Source of the DNA: an uncultured Kordia sp.
Lineage (GTDB): Bacteria; Bacteroidota; Bacteroidia; Flavobacteriales; Flavobacteriaceae
Assembly (NCBI RefSeq): GCF_947489565.1
Contig: NZ_CANLEA010000019.1
Span: forward strand, 1 to 64,000
Direction: 5' to 3'
Length of the DNA stretch: 64,000 nucleotides
Shown: positions 19,344 to 28,447 of the stretch, in pieces
How positions within the stretch are numbered: position 1 is the first letter of the stretch
Layout: every line of letters begins with the position of its first letter
Notes under the pieces: model-generated
Seen by the model: only the letters and a program-made list of their open reading frames with translations
Databases searched by the model: none
What the model was told of the DNA's origin: nothing
Translations under genes and position numbers: made by a program

Positions 19344-19595
19344 TTAAATCTTATCCATATACAAATGGCTTACGCAAGTGGTACAAATATCACGACCTAT
19401 TTTGGCACACTGTGTACGTGCGCGTTCTTCAGGTTGACAGGAAAAAATAGTGCGTGAATCTTCATTTATGTCCATGCGTCCGCAAATAGACTTTTCATGT
19501 GCGCGACATTCGTTTTCTTCTGTTGGATTTGCTAAAAAAAGATGTAATTCTCCATTCGACTTTCGCTCCCGTAATATGTAAACATTTTTAGGCAT
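19344..19595 (-). CDS. Six-cysteine small protein, paralogue B
   Basis: 83 residues. Six cysteines align with those of the 18984-19229 product: NEC, SIC, FSCQ, TQC, DICTTC. Both begin with a short strand-like segment (YILRERKSNGELHLF here; YTLKESISEQLHVF in the paralogue). Spacing between the genes is 114 bases. This is a tandem duplication of an unrecognised, probably metal-binding cytosolic protein. Confidence 0.75.
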   Translation of the reverse strand: MPKNVYILRERKSNGELHLFLANPTEENECRAHEKSICGRMDINEDSRTIFSCQPEERARTQCAKIGRDICTTCVSHLYMDKI

Positions 19596-19740
19596 ACGTT
19601 GATATTCTAGTATTAAATTCTATTCAGTGCTAATAATAATTAAAAAGAATCAGCAAAAATTACGGGAATCCGTAACGGGATATAAATATTTTTTAATCAG
19701 GTATTAATACCTAGGTAAATTCTTTTATTTTTGTAGGTCA

Positions 19741-19775
19741 ATAAAAAAAAGGAACACCTTTCGATGCTCCTTTTT
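19741..19775 (-). terminator. Terminator of the beta-helix gene (35-base repeat, copy 1)
   Basis: The 35 bases here are identical to 21327-21361. On the minus strand they form an 11-pair stem (with two G-U pairs) closed by a GAAA tetraloop and flanked by T runs. Each copy follows a minus-strand gene. Confidence 0.85.
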
Positions 19776-19793
19776 AAACATGATTTTTATATT

Positions 19794-21101
19794 CTAAGGA
19801 GCAACACTAGCACTAGCATCTTGAATGATGGTACTTGTAATTTCATTGTAAATGTCACCTAACGAATTTCCTGAATAATGATTTACTCCAATTTTTATAT
19901 TGAATGGAGCTCTAGTAGGATTTGTTGAATCAGAGGCAGGAATTGAATTTTCTTTAACTACAATTCCATATTTTTGAGTGCCAACGCCAACTCCTTGTCC
20001 ATAAAGATGGTTTCCGCTTAAAATGACATGTACACTATCAAATTCGACACGAATTCCTCCGTATGGTGGATTTCCGTTCTCACCATCATAATCTTGCTCA
20101 TTGTTTCCGCATACATTTCCTGTGACTGAAATATGAGAAGAACCAAAAATAGAAATTCCGCATCTGTTGTTTTGATCTGCAGTATTGTTTGAAACAACTC
20201 CGTAATGGCAACGCTCAATTGCATAACCTAAGTCACCACCATTTCGAGCTGTATTTCCATAACATTTTAATCGAATAATATCTTTCAAACTAATTAAATC
20301 AGCAGCGCCACCTTGTACAGTTGAATCCTTTGCAGGAAAGCTTAAGCTTGGACCAATAATAGTATTATCTGCTATTATAATATTTTCATGATGAGCAGAA
20401 GTGCCATCAAAATCTGTATCGGCACAGGTCATATAAATACCATGTATACCAGGTTCGTTAGGTGGCTGTGGGCTAATTGTAATGTGGTTTCCTCGTATGA
20501 TTACATCACTACAATAATGTGCAGCCGTTTGTGAACCTTGTAAATGAATTGCATGTCCATTTAGGTTGTTGAAATGATTATCTTCAATTCTTAAATTTTG
20601 ATTTCTTTGATGAAAAAATATTCCGCTATTTAAATTATCAAATGTACAATTCTTAATAATCACATTATTTATTGAAAATTTAAACATGATCGCTTGATAA
20701 CCTTGATTGAAATTTTTGAAATCGCAATTGATTACTTTTACATTTGCGCCAGATAAAAATATTAGTCCGTGAGTTGTGTTAAAGCCACCGCCATTAAATT
20801 CAACACCATCAATTGTTACTGAATATGTAGTTGACTGAGGCGCAAAATTCATAAAAGAATATACTCCATCGGCAAGTGCTTTTATAACAGTTTTTCCATG
20901 TGAAGATCTAAACGTTAAATTGCTATAGATAGTTAATTGTGAAGATATTAAAATAGTTCTGTTGCCAGGGAGAATGATTTCTCCACCGCCTTGAGAATTA
21001 GCATGGTTAATAATTAATTGAAAATTGACTTTATCATCAGTAGTTCCATCAGCAGCGATAGGACTTAGACCAAAGCCTGGGTTTAAAACATCGTAAATCA
21101 T
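19794..21101 (-). CDS. Right-handed parallel beta-helix protein (pectate-lyase-3-like)
   Basis: 435 residues. The N-terminus has the pattern of pectate-lyase-3/tailspike beta-helix proteins (PIAADGTTDDKVNFQ, then GGGEIILPGNRTILISSQLTI). Repeating strands such as NVIIKNCTFDNLNSGIFF, NLRIEDNHFNNLNGHAIHL and GVVSNNTADQNNRCGISIFG build the solenoid. No signal peptide, no T9SS domain and no membrane segment are visible, which is unusual for a polysaccharide-active beta-helix. Substrate and location cannot be assigned. Monocistronic. Confidence 0.85.
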   Translation of the reverse strand: MIYDVLNPGFGLSPIAADGTTDDKVNFQLIINHANSQGGGEIILPGNRTILISSQLTIYSNLTFRSSHGKTVIKALADGVYSFMNFAPQSTTYSVTIDGVEFNGGGFNTTHGLIFLSGANVKVINCDFKNFNQGYQAIMFKFSINNVIIKNCTFDNLNSGIFFHQRNQNLRIEDNHFNNLNGHAIHLQGSQTAAHYCSDVIIRGNHITISPQPPNEPGIHGIYMTCADTDFDGTSAHHENIIIADNTIIGPSLSFPAKDSTVQGGAADLISLKDIIRLKCYGNTARNGGDLGYAIERCHYGVVSNNTADQNNRCGISIFGSSHISVTGNVCGNNEQDYDGENGNPPYGGIRVEFDSVHVILSGNHLYGQGVGVGTQKYGIVVKENSIPASDSTNPTRAPFNIKIGVNHYSGNSLGDIYNEITSTIIQDASASVAP

Positions 21102-21326
21102 AATAATATTGTTTAAAGTTAATAATGTTCAAAGAACGCAATATGATTATCGATTTTAGCAGAAATACTGTTAACGAATCTGTAGTTTCAGTGCTTTGAT
21201 AGATGCATGGAATTATAGGTTTTTAGAAGGCCTAATCTATAATTCATATTCGAATTTTGATTTGTTTTATAAGTACATTTTTTATACCAAACCTTTTATG
21301 GGAATCATAAATAAAACTTAAAAAAA

Positions 21327-21361
21327 ATAAAAAAAAGGAACACCTTTCGATGCTCCTTTTT
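21327..21361 (-). terminator. Terminator of the PLP enzyme gene (35-base repeat, copy 2)
   Basis: Identical over 35 bases to 19741-19775; same 11-pair stem with GAAA loop and T runs. Lies 25 bases after the stop at 21386. Confidence 0.85.
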
Positions 21362-21385
21362 TACCGTAAACTAAACTTTGCAATA

Positions 21386-22600
21386 TTATACCATTGCAGA
21401 CTCCAGGATATTCAGTTCTTTCATACATTTTTTCATAATGACATACGTTCGTTGAATATCGTTGTCCAAACCAACCGAAAAACGAATCAAGCCATCCGTT
21501 AAGCCCATTTCGGCTTGTTCATCTTCTGGAATTTCTGAGGAAGTTGAAGTTCCTGGAGCACTAAATAGTGTCTTATAAAAACCTAGACTCACTGCTAGGT
21601 ATCCTAAATTTTTTTGTTGCATTAATTCCATCAAATCATTGGCTTTATCAATACTGCCAACATCGATGGTTAACATTCCGCCAAAGCCATAATCAGCGTT
21701 CATCATGCTTTTAAATAATTCATGCGATGGATGCGATGACAATCCCGGATATACCGTTTTTAAACCATCAGCTTCAAACATTTTTGCCAAATACATAGCA
21801 TTATAACTATGTTGCTTCATGCGAATGTGTAATGTGCGTAAATTTTTCAATACAGAAGCAGCACGCAAACTGTCCATCGTTGCACCTAATAACATGCTTG
21901 CACCATCATTTACATTGCGCAATTGATCAATAAAATCTTGTGAAGCACAAACTACGCCGCCAACGGTATCACTTGCTCCATTGATAAATTTCGTTAAACT
22001 GTGAATTACAACGTCAGCTCCTAATTTTGCTGGAGCAATCGATAATGGAGAAAAAGTATTATCAACCACCAATTGTAAGTTATATTTCTTTGCTAGTTTG
22101 GCAAGTGCCGAAATATCAGCAACTTCCAACAAAGGATTGCTGACCGATTCACAGTAGATCACTTTCGTATTTTGGGTAATGGCAGCTTCTACCATTTCTA
22201 GTTTTGTAATATCTACAAAAGATGTTTCAATATTGAATCGAGGTGTAAAGTTCTTTAAAAAAGCATACGTTCCACCATAAATAGTTCTGCTAGATACAAT
22301 ATGATCGCCATTTTTACACAATTGCAATAATACCGGTGTAATAGCGCCCATTCCGGAAGCAGAAACATTAGCGGTTTCTGTTCCTTCCATCGCAGCCAAT
22401 GCTTCGCCCAAATACAAATTACTTGGCGAAGTATGTCTAGAATATAAATAACAACCATCCGCATTGCCTTCAAAAGTATCAAACATAGTTTTTGCTGAAA
22501 GAAATGTATAGGTAGAAGAATCGGAAATGGAAGGGTTTACGCCTCCAAATTCGCCAAAATACTGTAAATCTTGAATGTTATTTGCGGGATTAAATTTCAT
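21386..22600 (-). CDS. PLP-dependent Cys/Met metabolism enzyme (methionine gamma-lyase / cystathionine synthase family)
   Basis: 404 residues from the ATG at 22600 (MKFNPANNIQDLQ); an upstream ATG at 22621 is possible. Fold-type I PLP enzyme: YSRHTSPSN near the N-terminus, SGMGAITPVLLQL, the PLP-contacting VDNTFSPL, and the Schiff-base Lys ~204 in SLTKFINGASDTVGG. The family includes methionine gamma-lyase, cystathionine gamma-synthase/lyase and O-acylhomoserine sulfhydrylase; sequence alone does not separate them here. It is divergent from an Lrp/AsnC regulator, the usual arrangement for amino-acid catabolism genes, which favours a lyase. Confidence 0.87.
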   Translation of the reverse strand: MKFNPANNIQDLQYFGEFGGVNPSISDSSTYTFLSAKTMFDTFEGNADGCYLYSRHTSPSNLYLGEALAAMEGTETANVSASGMGAITPVLLQLCKNGDHIVSSRTIYGGTYAFLKNFTPRFNIETSFVDITKLEMVEAAITQNTKVIYCESVSNPLLEVADISALAKLAKKYNLQLVVDNTFSPLSIAPAKLGADVVIHSLTKFINGASDTVGGVVCASQDFIDQLRNVNDGASMLLGATMDSLRAASVLKNLRTLHIRMKQHSYNAMYLAKMFEADGLKTVYPGLSSHPSHELFKSMMNADYGFGGMLTIDVGSIDKANDLMELMQQKNLGYLAVSLGFYKTLFSAPGTSTSSEIPEDEQAEMGLTDGLIRFSVGLDNDIQRTYVIMKKCMKELNILESAMV

Positions 22601-22754
22601 AGTAATACCTTTTATTGACAATCAAAATTCAATATAATAGGAATAAAAATCAATGATTATTTGAAATAAAAGAAAATAAAACTATATATTTAACTTATAA
22701 ATGAAAATATTGCTAAATGATAGTTTTTAAAACTCGAATTATAGATTTTTTTAC

Positions 22755-23216
22755 ATGTTAAAACTTGATCAAACCGATAAAACATTACTTGCGTTATTAC
22801 AAACCGATAGCAAGCAAACCAATAAAGAACTTTCTAACAAACTTAATCTTTCTGTAACTGCTGTATATGAGCGAATTAAGAAACTTGAAAGAGAAGGTAT
22901 TATTAAAAAGTATGTTGCTTTATTAGACAAAAAACCAATAGCCAAAAGTTTTATGGCGTATTGTCATGTGCGTTTGACCCAGCATTCCAAAGAGTTTGTA
23001 ATGAAATTTGAACGAGAGATTACGAAGCTGGAAGAAGTCTTAGAATGCTATCACGTAAGTGGCGATTACGATTATATTTTAAAAATTTTAGTAAAAGATA
23101 TGGAGGCGTATCGCGACTTTATGGTCACAAAATTAACTGCAATACCCAATATTGGAAACACACATAGTATATTTGTCATTGGAGAGGTAAAACATACAAC
23201 AGCAATTTCTGTATAA
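22755..23216 (+). CDS. Lrp/AsnC-family transcriptional regulator
   Basis: 153 residues. N-terminal winged helix-turn-helix (LDQTDKTLLALLQTDSKQTNKEL, NLSVTAVYERIKKLEREGIIKKY) and C-terminal RAM ligand-binding domain (HVSGDYDYILKILVKDMEAYRDF). It is divergent from the PLP sulfur-amino-acid gene over about 150 bases and probably controls it in response to an amino acid. Target and ligand are inferred from position. Confidence 0.93.
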   Translation: MLKLDQTDKTLLALLQTDSKQTNKELSNKLNLSVTAVYERIKKLEREGIIKKYVALLDKKPIAKSFMAYCHVRLTQHSKEFVMKFEREITKLEEVLECYHVSGDYDYILKILVKDMEAYRDFMVTKLTAIPNIGNTHSIFVIGEVKHTTAISV

Positions 23217-23252
23217 TACAGAAATTTCTTATTTTTATTTTTTTAGGAATAC

Positions 23253-24155
23253 ATGGAGAATTATTTATCGCAAGAATTTTTATACATGCTGAGCATTCCT
23301 ATACATGGGACAGCTATTATAGGAGAAATGGTATATTCTCATTATATCAAGCGAAAATTATATACCGTAGGCGATACCGCTACAAATGTTTATATGGCAA
23401 CATTAAACTTTTTGTTAGATCTTTTAATGAAAGGAATTGCCTTTGGAGTTTTGTATTTCTTTTATCACTATCGAATTTTTGATTTTGCGCCTGAATTTGG
23501 AATCACCTATTGGATTATGGTATTTCTATTGCAAGATTTTGCCTATTACGTACATCATTATGTAGATCATTACAGTCGTTTCTTTTGGGCTGTACATGTA
23601 ACACACCACAATTCAGAGCATTTTAATATCTCTACAGGATTTAGATCGCCAGTATTTCAACCCTTATACCGTTATATATTTTTCTTACCTTTAGCTTTAT
23701 TCGGATTTCATCCTTTGCACATTATTGGAGTATATGCAATACTTCAAATTTATGGGACTTTAATACATACGGAATCTGTTAAGAAAATGGGCGTTTTAGA
23801 GTGGATTTTAGTTACACCTTCACATCACAGAGTACATCACGCGTCTAACGGGAAATATTTGGATAAAAATATGGGAATGTTTCTTATTATTTGGGATCGT
23901 ATCTTCGGAACGTTTCAAAAAGAAGAAGACGATTATGAACCCATTAAATATGGTTTAACCTCAACAATAGAAGATAAAGGACCTGTAAATATTGTTTTTC
24001 ATGAATGGAAATCGATTTGGGAAGATGTGAAACGACCAGATATAAATTGGAAACAGCGATTAAAATATATTTTTTATCCACCAGGTTGGAGTCATGATGG
24101 ATCTCGAAAAACCTCCAGACAAATTCAACAAGAAATCAAAGAAAAAACAGTATAA
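23253..24155 (+). CDS. Sterol desaturase / fatty acid hydroxylase family protein
   Basis: 300 residues, four to five membrane helices. The di-iron histidine boxes are visible: HHYVDH (about 107-112), HVTHHNSEHFN (about 121-131) and HRVHHA (about 196-201). The family hydroxylates or desaturates lipids at an oxo-bridged di-iron centre in the membrane. The substrate cannot be told. It is followed after one base by a CPBP-family membrane protein, so the two are probably co-translated. Confidence 0.88.
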   Translation: MENYLSQEFLYMLSIPIHGTAIIGEMVYSHYIKRKLYTVGDTATNVYMATLNFLLDLLMKGIAFGVLYFFYHYRIFDFAPEFGITYWIMVFLLQDFAYYVHHYVDHYSRFFWAVHVTHHNSEHFNISTGFRSPVFQPLYRYIFFLPLALFGFHPLHIIGVYAILQIYGTLIHTESVKKMGVLEWILVTPSHHRVHHASNGKYLDKNMGMFLIIWDRIFGTFQKEEDDYEPIKYGLTSTIEDKGPVNIVFHEWKSIWEDVKRPDINWKQRLKYIFYPPGWSHDGSRKTSRQIQQEIKEKTV

Positions 24156-24156
24156 C

Positions 24157-24789
24157 ATGCAGTTACAACGTACTTCATACAAACTTACAGAATTCTTCAT
24201 CTTATTTATTGTATTGCCTGTAAGTCTGGTATTGGAGTATTCACCTTACATCAAAGCAGGTTTAGTAGTTTCCGGCTTTATATATATTATTTGGATGCTA
24301 CTCAAAGTCGAAAAACAAGAATTTAAAATTGGTAAATTTTTAGATTGGAAACAATTTTGGCGACGCACACTGGTGTTATTAGTCACAATTAGCATACTGA
24401 CCATTGCATATGTATACTTTACAGATGCTTCTAAATTATTTATCGTAGTTCGCACCAAACCGTTGCTTTGGCTTGTCATTCTGTTTGTATACAGTATCTT
24501 TTCGGTATATCCACAGGAATTGATATATCGTACATTTTTCTTTGCACGGTATGAATCGTTATTCAAAGACAAGAATTTACTTGTATTCGTCAATGCAATA
24601 GTTTTCTGTCTGGCGCATTTATTATTTAATAATACGCTGGTGTTAATCTTAACTTTTTTAGGTGGAATTTTGTTTGCGCTTACATTTCAAAAAACACGTT
24701 CCTCTTTACTAGTTTCCATAGAACATGCCATTTACGGATGTTGGTTGTTTACGGTTGGAATGGGCGAAATGTTAGGATTTCCAGTATAA
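24157..24789 (+). CDS. CPBP-family intramembrane protease-like protein
   Basis: 210 residues from the ATG at 24157, one base after the previous stop; a frame opening at 24094 inside the upstream gene is less likely. About seven hydrophobic segments. The motifs fit CPBP/Rce1-like proteins: PQELIYRTFFF (position of EExxxR, but the first Glu is Gln) and FCLAHLLFNN (FxxxH). The Glu-to-Gln change questions glutamate-protease activity, although many bacterial members vary here. Substrate unknown. Confidence 0.8.
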   Translation: MQLQRTSYKLTEFFILFIVLPVSLVLEYSPYIKAGLVVSGFIYIIWMLLKVEKQEFKIGKFLDWKQFWRRTLVLLVTISILTIAYVYFTDASKLFIVVRTKPLLWLVILFVYSIFSVYPQELIYRTFFFARYESLFKDKNLLVFVNAIVFCLAHLLFNNTLVLILTFLGGILFALTFQKTRSSLLVSIEHAIYGCWLFTVGMGEMLGFPV

Positions 24790-24790
24790 G

Positions 24791-25468
24791 CTATCTCAAT
24801 CGATCTTTTAAAATAGCTTTGTAACTTTTACTGACTGGAATTTTTACCGTATTGATAATTACATGATTTTGATCGAATACTTCAATGCGTTCTAATTGTA
24901 TAATATATGATTTATGCACCTGAATAAAGTTAGCAGGTAACTTTGTCAATGCTTCTGAAACACTTTCTCTAGCTAAAATTTTGTTTGAAGTTGTATGATA
25001 TGTCATATAATTGCCTTCTTTTTCTAAATACAATATTGTTTCTGTTGCAATTTGAAATGTCTGATATCCGCTTTTTATGATGATGCGCTCAGAAATCTTT
25101 GTTTCTTTTGGAATAGGATTCGGTTTTAACTTATCGATAGCTTTTACAAAGCGTTGAAATGTAATGGGTTTTAATAAATAATCACTAGCATTCAATTCAT
25201 AACTTTCCACGGCATATTCAGAATAAGCAGTCGTAAAAATAATATGTGTAGATTTCGGAATAATCTTAGCGGCTTGTATGCCTGATAAATTGGGCATATT
25301 GATATCTAAAAAAACAATATCGGGCTTTTGCTTTTCTATATAAAGTAGTGCTTCTACAGGATTTCGAAATGTTTGCATGCACTCAATATTGGGAATTCTA
25401 TCGCAATAATTTTCAAGTAATTCTATCGCTTTTGGCTCGTCATCTACAATAATAGCTTTTAAAATCAT
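24791..25468 (-). CDS. LytTR-family response regulator
   Basis: 225 residues. Receiver domain with IIVDDEPKA at the N-terminus and phospho-acceptor Asp55 (IVFLDINMPNLSG), then a LytTR DNA-binding domain (about 120-225; YLEKEGNYMTYHT, FIQVHKSYIIQLERIE, IPVSKSYKAILKDRL). Its ATG overlaps the stop of the sensor kinase by 4 bases, so translation is coupled. Convergent with the CPBP gene, ending two bases from its stop. Confidence 0.94.
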   Translation of the reverse strand: MILKAIIVDDEPKAIELLENYCDRIPNIECMQTFRNPVEALLYIEKQKPDIVFLDINMPNLSGIQAAKIIPKSTHIIFTTAYSEYAVESYELNASDYLLKPITFQRFVKAIDKLKPNPIPKETKISERIIIKSGYQTFQIATETILYLEKEGNYMTYHTTSNKILARESVSEALTKLPANFIQVHKSYIIQLERIEVFDQNHVIINTVKIPVSKSYKAILKDRLR

Positions 25469-26514
25469 GTATTTAGTTTTAAGATGACTTCATAAGTGTT
25501 CTGTTCTTCTTTAATAGTCAATGAATGTTTATTAGGATACAAAATAGCCAATCTTCTTTTTACATTTTGCAATCCCACACCAGAATCTTCTTTAGTAAAA
25601 GTATCATTTTTAGATTTTGCGACTATAGAATTGCGACATTCAAAAATCAACTCAGAAGCTTCTAGATGCAAAGAAATATGAATAAAAGATGGTTCATAAA
25701 TAGAAATTCCATGCTTAAAAGCGTTTTCAACCAAAGGAATAAAAACGGTAGGGGCAATGGTTTTATCTAACACTGTTGGATCAACCGTAAAACGAATGTC
25801 TATCGGATCTTTTTCATCAAATCGCAGTCTATTAAGTTGGATGTAACTTTCTATAAAATGCACTTCTTTTTCAACAGAAATTAAATCATCTCCTGTAGCA
25901 TATAATAAAAAACGAAGCATCTCAGACAATTGTGCAATACTGCTGGAAACTTCTGTTTGCTGGTGTTTTTCGGCAATAGATAGCATATTATTCAACGCAT
26001 TGAACAAAAAATGAGGATTTATCTGAGATTTTAAAAGCTTCAATTCGGCGGCCAATCGATCTTCTTTTAAGCGTTGTTTCAAAGCTTCTTCTTTCTGCCA
26101 TCGCAAAACCATCAAATGCACAAAAGAAGTTCCTACAAAAAAGATATACAACCATATATTTACCAGAAATGTTTCAAACATAAAAAAGTTGAAACCATAG
26201 ATAAATCCGAACTTTAAATAATCGACTAAAAAAGCAACGGATGTGCTTAACAAAAGAAAAATAATGTATTTGCCAAATGCTTTTTGATCGATGAATCTTG
26301 ATAAAAAACAGACATTAAAGTAATACAAAATCATTTTGATGAGTATGCCAATTGAACTTCCATAAATCGCCATTGTATCATACTCAATGGTAACAGTTTC
26401 TATACCGTCAACAATTTCAACTTCGCGATTTACGGGACTGAAAATCATGAAAATAACGCAAGCGCAAATAGTCCAAAACACGATGTTTAAACCTATGGAT
26501 ATGATTTTTTTCAT
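25465..26514 (-). CDS. LytS-type sensor histidine kinase
   Basis: 349 residues from the ATG at 26514 (MKKIISIGLNIVFW); the frame is open further upstream but without signal-like sequence. Four membrane helices in the first ~140 residues, then His_kinase domain LKSQINPHFLFNALNNMLS with the conserved His, and a C-terminal ATPase (PLVENAFKHGI, GVGLQNVKRRL). It works with the LytTR regulator in the same overlapping pair. The stimulus is unknown. Confidence 0.92.
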   Translation of the reverse strand: MKKIISIGLNIVFWTICACVIFMIFSPVNREVEIVDGIETVTIEYDTMAIYGSSIGILIKMILYYFNVCFLSRFIDQKAFGKYIIFLLLSTSVAFLVDYLKFGFIYGFNFFMFETFLVNIWLYIFFVGTSFVHLMVLRWQKEEALKQRLKEDRLAAELKLLKSQINPHFLFNALNNMLSIAEKHQQTEVSSSIAQLSEMLRFLLYATGDDLISVEKEVHFIESYIQLNRLRFDEKDPIDIRFTVDPTVLDKTIAPTVFIPLVENAFKHGISIYEPSFIHISLHLEASELIFECRNSIVAKSKNDTFTKEDSGVGLQNVKRRLAILYPNKHSLTIKEEQNTYEVILKLNT

Positions 26515-26700
26515 ATTCAAAAATAAGTTTAAAAAAGGAAAAGCCTTTCTATTAAATCCAATATGTGACAAACGTGCTTTTAAATGGTATAAAAAAACAA
26601 AACAATGTAAAAATACCATGAAAAAGGAGTGTTATACCATTTTATTGTGAACTCTGAGTTGAACCAGTACTTTCGAATAGAATCTAAAAAAACGAACAGT

Positions 26701-28116
26701 ATGAAAAAAGTAGTATTAGCAGTATGTGTATTTATGTTTTATACGTATTGCAAAGGGCAAAATTCAACGCCTAACGAAGTGAAAAAGAAAATTGAAACCT
26801 ATTTAAATACTCTAGGAGAAAAAGGGTTTTCGGGAAGTGTTTTGGTGGCGTACAAAGGTAAAAAGCTAGTTTCAGATGGATATGGATTGGCAGATAGAGA
26901 AAAAAATGTCAAAAACACAAAACAAACGGTCTTTGATATCGGATCTATCACGAAACAATTTACCGCAGCAGGTATTTTAAAGCTGGAAATGCAAGGGGAA
27001 TTAGCGGTTGATGATAAAATTTCTAAATATTTTAAGAACGTTCCCAAAGACAAGCAAGCAATTACAATACACCATTTATTGACACATTCAGCTGGTTTGC
27101 CACCTGCTATTGGAGATGATTATGAACACATTACAAAAGCTGATTTTTTACATAAAACATTCAAAGAAAAACTTGCATTCAATGTCGGATCAGCGTATGA
27201 ATATTCAAATGTTGGATATACATTATTAGCAATGATTATTGAAAAAGTATCAGGCGAAACCTATGAAAACTATTTGTATAAGAATTTGTGGAAGCCTGCA
27301 AAAATGGATCAAACTGGATACGAACGCCCTAATTATAATCCAAAAGAAATAGCTGTTGGTTACAGAACTACCAAAACGTTTGGGAAGCCAAATGAAAAAT
27401 GGGATGCAAACGGTCCGTCGTGGCATTTAAAAGGAAATGGAGGTATATTATCTACAGTTGAAGATATGTATAAATGGCATAAAGCTTTGGTTGGAACAAA
27501 AATACTGAGTACAAATGCCAAGCAAAAATATTACACCAAGTATATTGAAGAAGGCGAAGATGCAGGTTCATATTACGGTTATGGTTGGGCAATTTTTCCA
27601 ACTCCTAGAAACACAGAATTGATAGCTCATAATGGAGGAAACGGTGTATTCTTTGCAGATTTTTGGAGATATCTAACGGAAGACATTGTCATTTTTTCTG
27701 CGAATAATGCTATTTCAGCAGACTATGAACGTATCAACATGGAAATTGCAGGAATCATACTTAGAAAAGATTATGAACCCAATACTGACTTAGGCGAAAC
27801 GCGTGAAGGAGATTTTGATAAAGTGGAATTAGAGCAATTGGCAATGACTTTTTTAAGTACAATTCAGAAAAAAGATAAAGTTGCTTGGAAAGAATTTATA
27901 GAAACACAAACCATGGATCATTTTGCAAAAATGATCTCTATGGAAAAACATCTGGAAATGTTTGCTAAAATTCATGAGAAAGTAAAAAACAAAAAACTAA
28001 CAGAAGTACGCTTAGAAGGCGATGAGCTTATCCTAATCTTAACAGACAAAGAGTTAATTCTAAATCTAGAAGTACAAAACGAAGTACTCAAGGTTGCGGG
28101 AATCTTTATAGAATAA
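26701..28116 (+). CDS. Secreted serine hydrolase, beta-lactamase (class C) fold
   Basis: 471 residues from the ATG at 26701; signal peptide MKKVVLAVCVFMFYTYCKGQ. The catalytic SxxK is Ser82-Ile-Thr-Lys85 (FDIGSITKQF), the Tyr motif is YSN (YEYSNVGYTLL), and an HNG segment (ELIAHNGGNGVF) follows. The C-terminal ~120 residues are an extra domain common in these Bacteroidota hydrolases. The family covers esterases, D-aminopeptidases and penicillin-binding-like enzymes; the substrate is unknown and antibiotic resistance should not be assumed. Confidence 0.9.
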   Translation: MKKVVLAVCVFMFYTYCKGQNSTPNEVKKKIETYLNTLGEKGFSGSVLVAYKGKKLVSDGYGLADREKNVKNTKQTVFDIGSITKQFTAAGILKLEMQGELAVDDKISKYFKNVPKDKQAITIHHLLTHSAGLPPAIGDDYEHITKADFLHKTFKEKLAFNVGSAYEYSNVGYTLLAMIIEKVSGETYENYLYKNLWKPAKMDQTGYERPNYNPKEIAVGYRTTKTFGKPNEKWDANGPSWHLKGNGGILSTVEDMYKWHKALVGTKILSTNAKQKYYTKYIEEGEDAGSYYGYGWAIFPTPRNTELIAHNGGNGVFFADFWRYLTEDIVIFSANNAISADYERINMEIAGIILRKDYEPNTDLGETREGDFDKVELEQLAMTFLSTIQKKDKVAWKEFIETQTMDHFAKMISMEKHLEMFAKIHEKVKNKKLTEVRLEGDELILILTDKELILNLEVQNEVLKVAGIFIE

Positions 28117-28447
28117 TCTAAAAGTGTTAGTATTAAGTTTATCGAAGTGAAGCATTTTAAGAGTAACTCGAATCTAAAAACCTAAGAAAAATACATATCA
28201 AGTAAGTCGACATATGATAAATTTATGATATTTTATGCAGTATGTAATATTTCTAACAAAAAATGCAACTTAGTTGCATTTACGTAACTTTATCCTTATT
28301 AAAGCTGTTTTTTTTAACAATGTTCTTTAATGTATCAATATTTTTTTTGTTAAAAAAATAAAAAAACCATAAAAAGAGTAAGTAGAACTTTTCTTTAGCA
28401 TTGAAAATATATAGATAATATTGTGCATAACCAATAAATTAAATAAC
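28117..28447. other. Intergenic region before the subtilase gene
   Basis: About 330 bases, very AT-rich. It holds an inverted repeat AATGCAAC-TTA-GTTGCATT at 28262-28280 with no T run on either side, more like an operator than a terminator. No open frame of note. Confidence 0.4.

Noticed and set aside
26701-28116. Beta-lactam resistance gene
   Set aside because: The class C fold with SITK and YSN is shared with esterases and D-aminopeptidases; the long C-terminal extra domain and general Bacteroidota distribution give no support for resistance. Same for 57560-59014.
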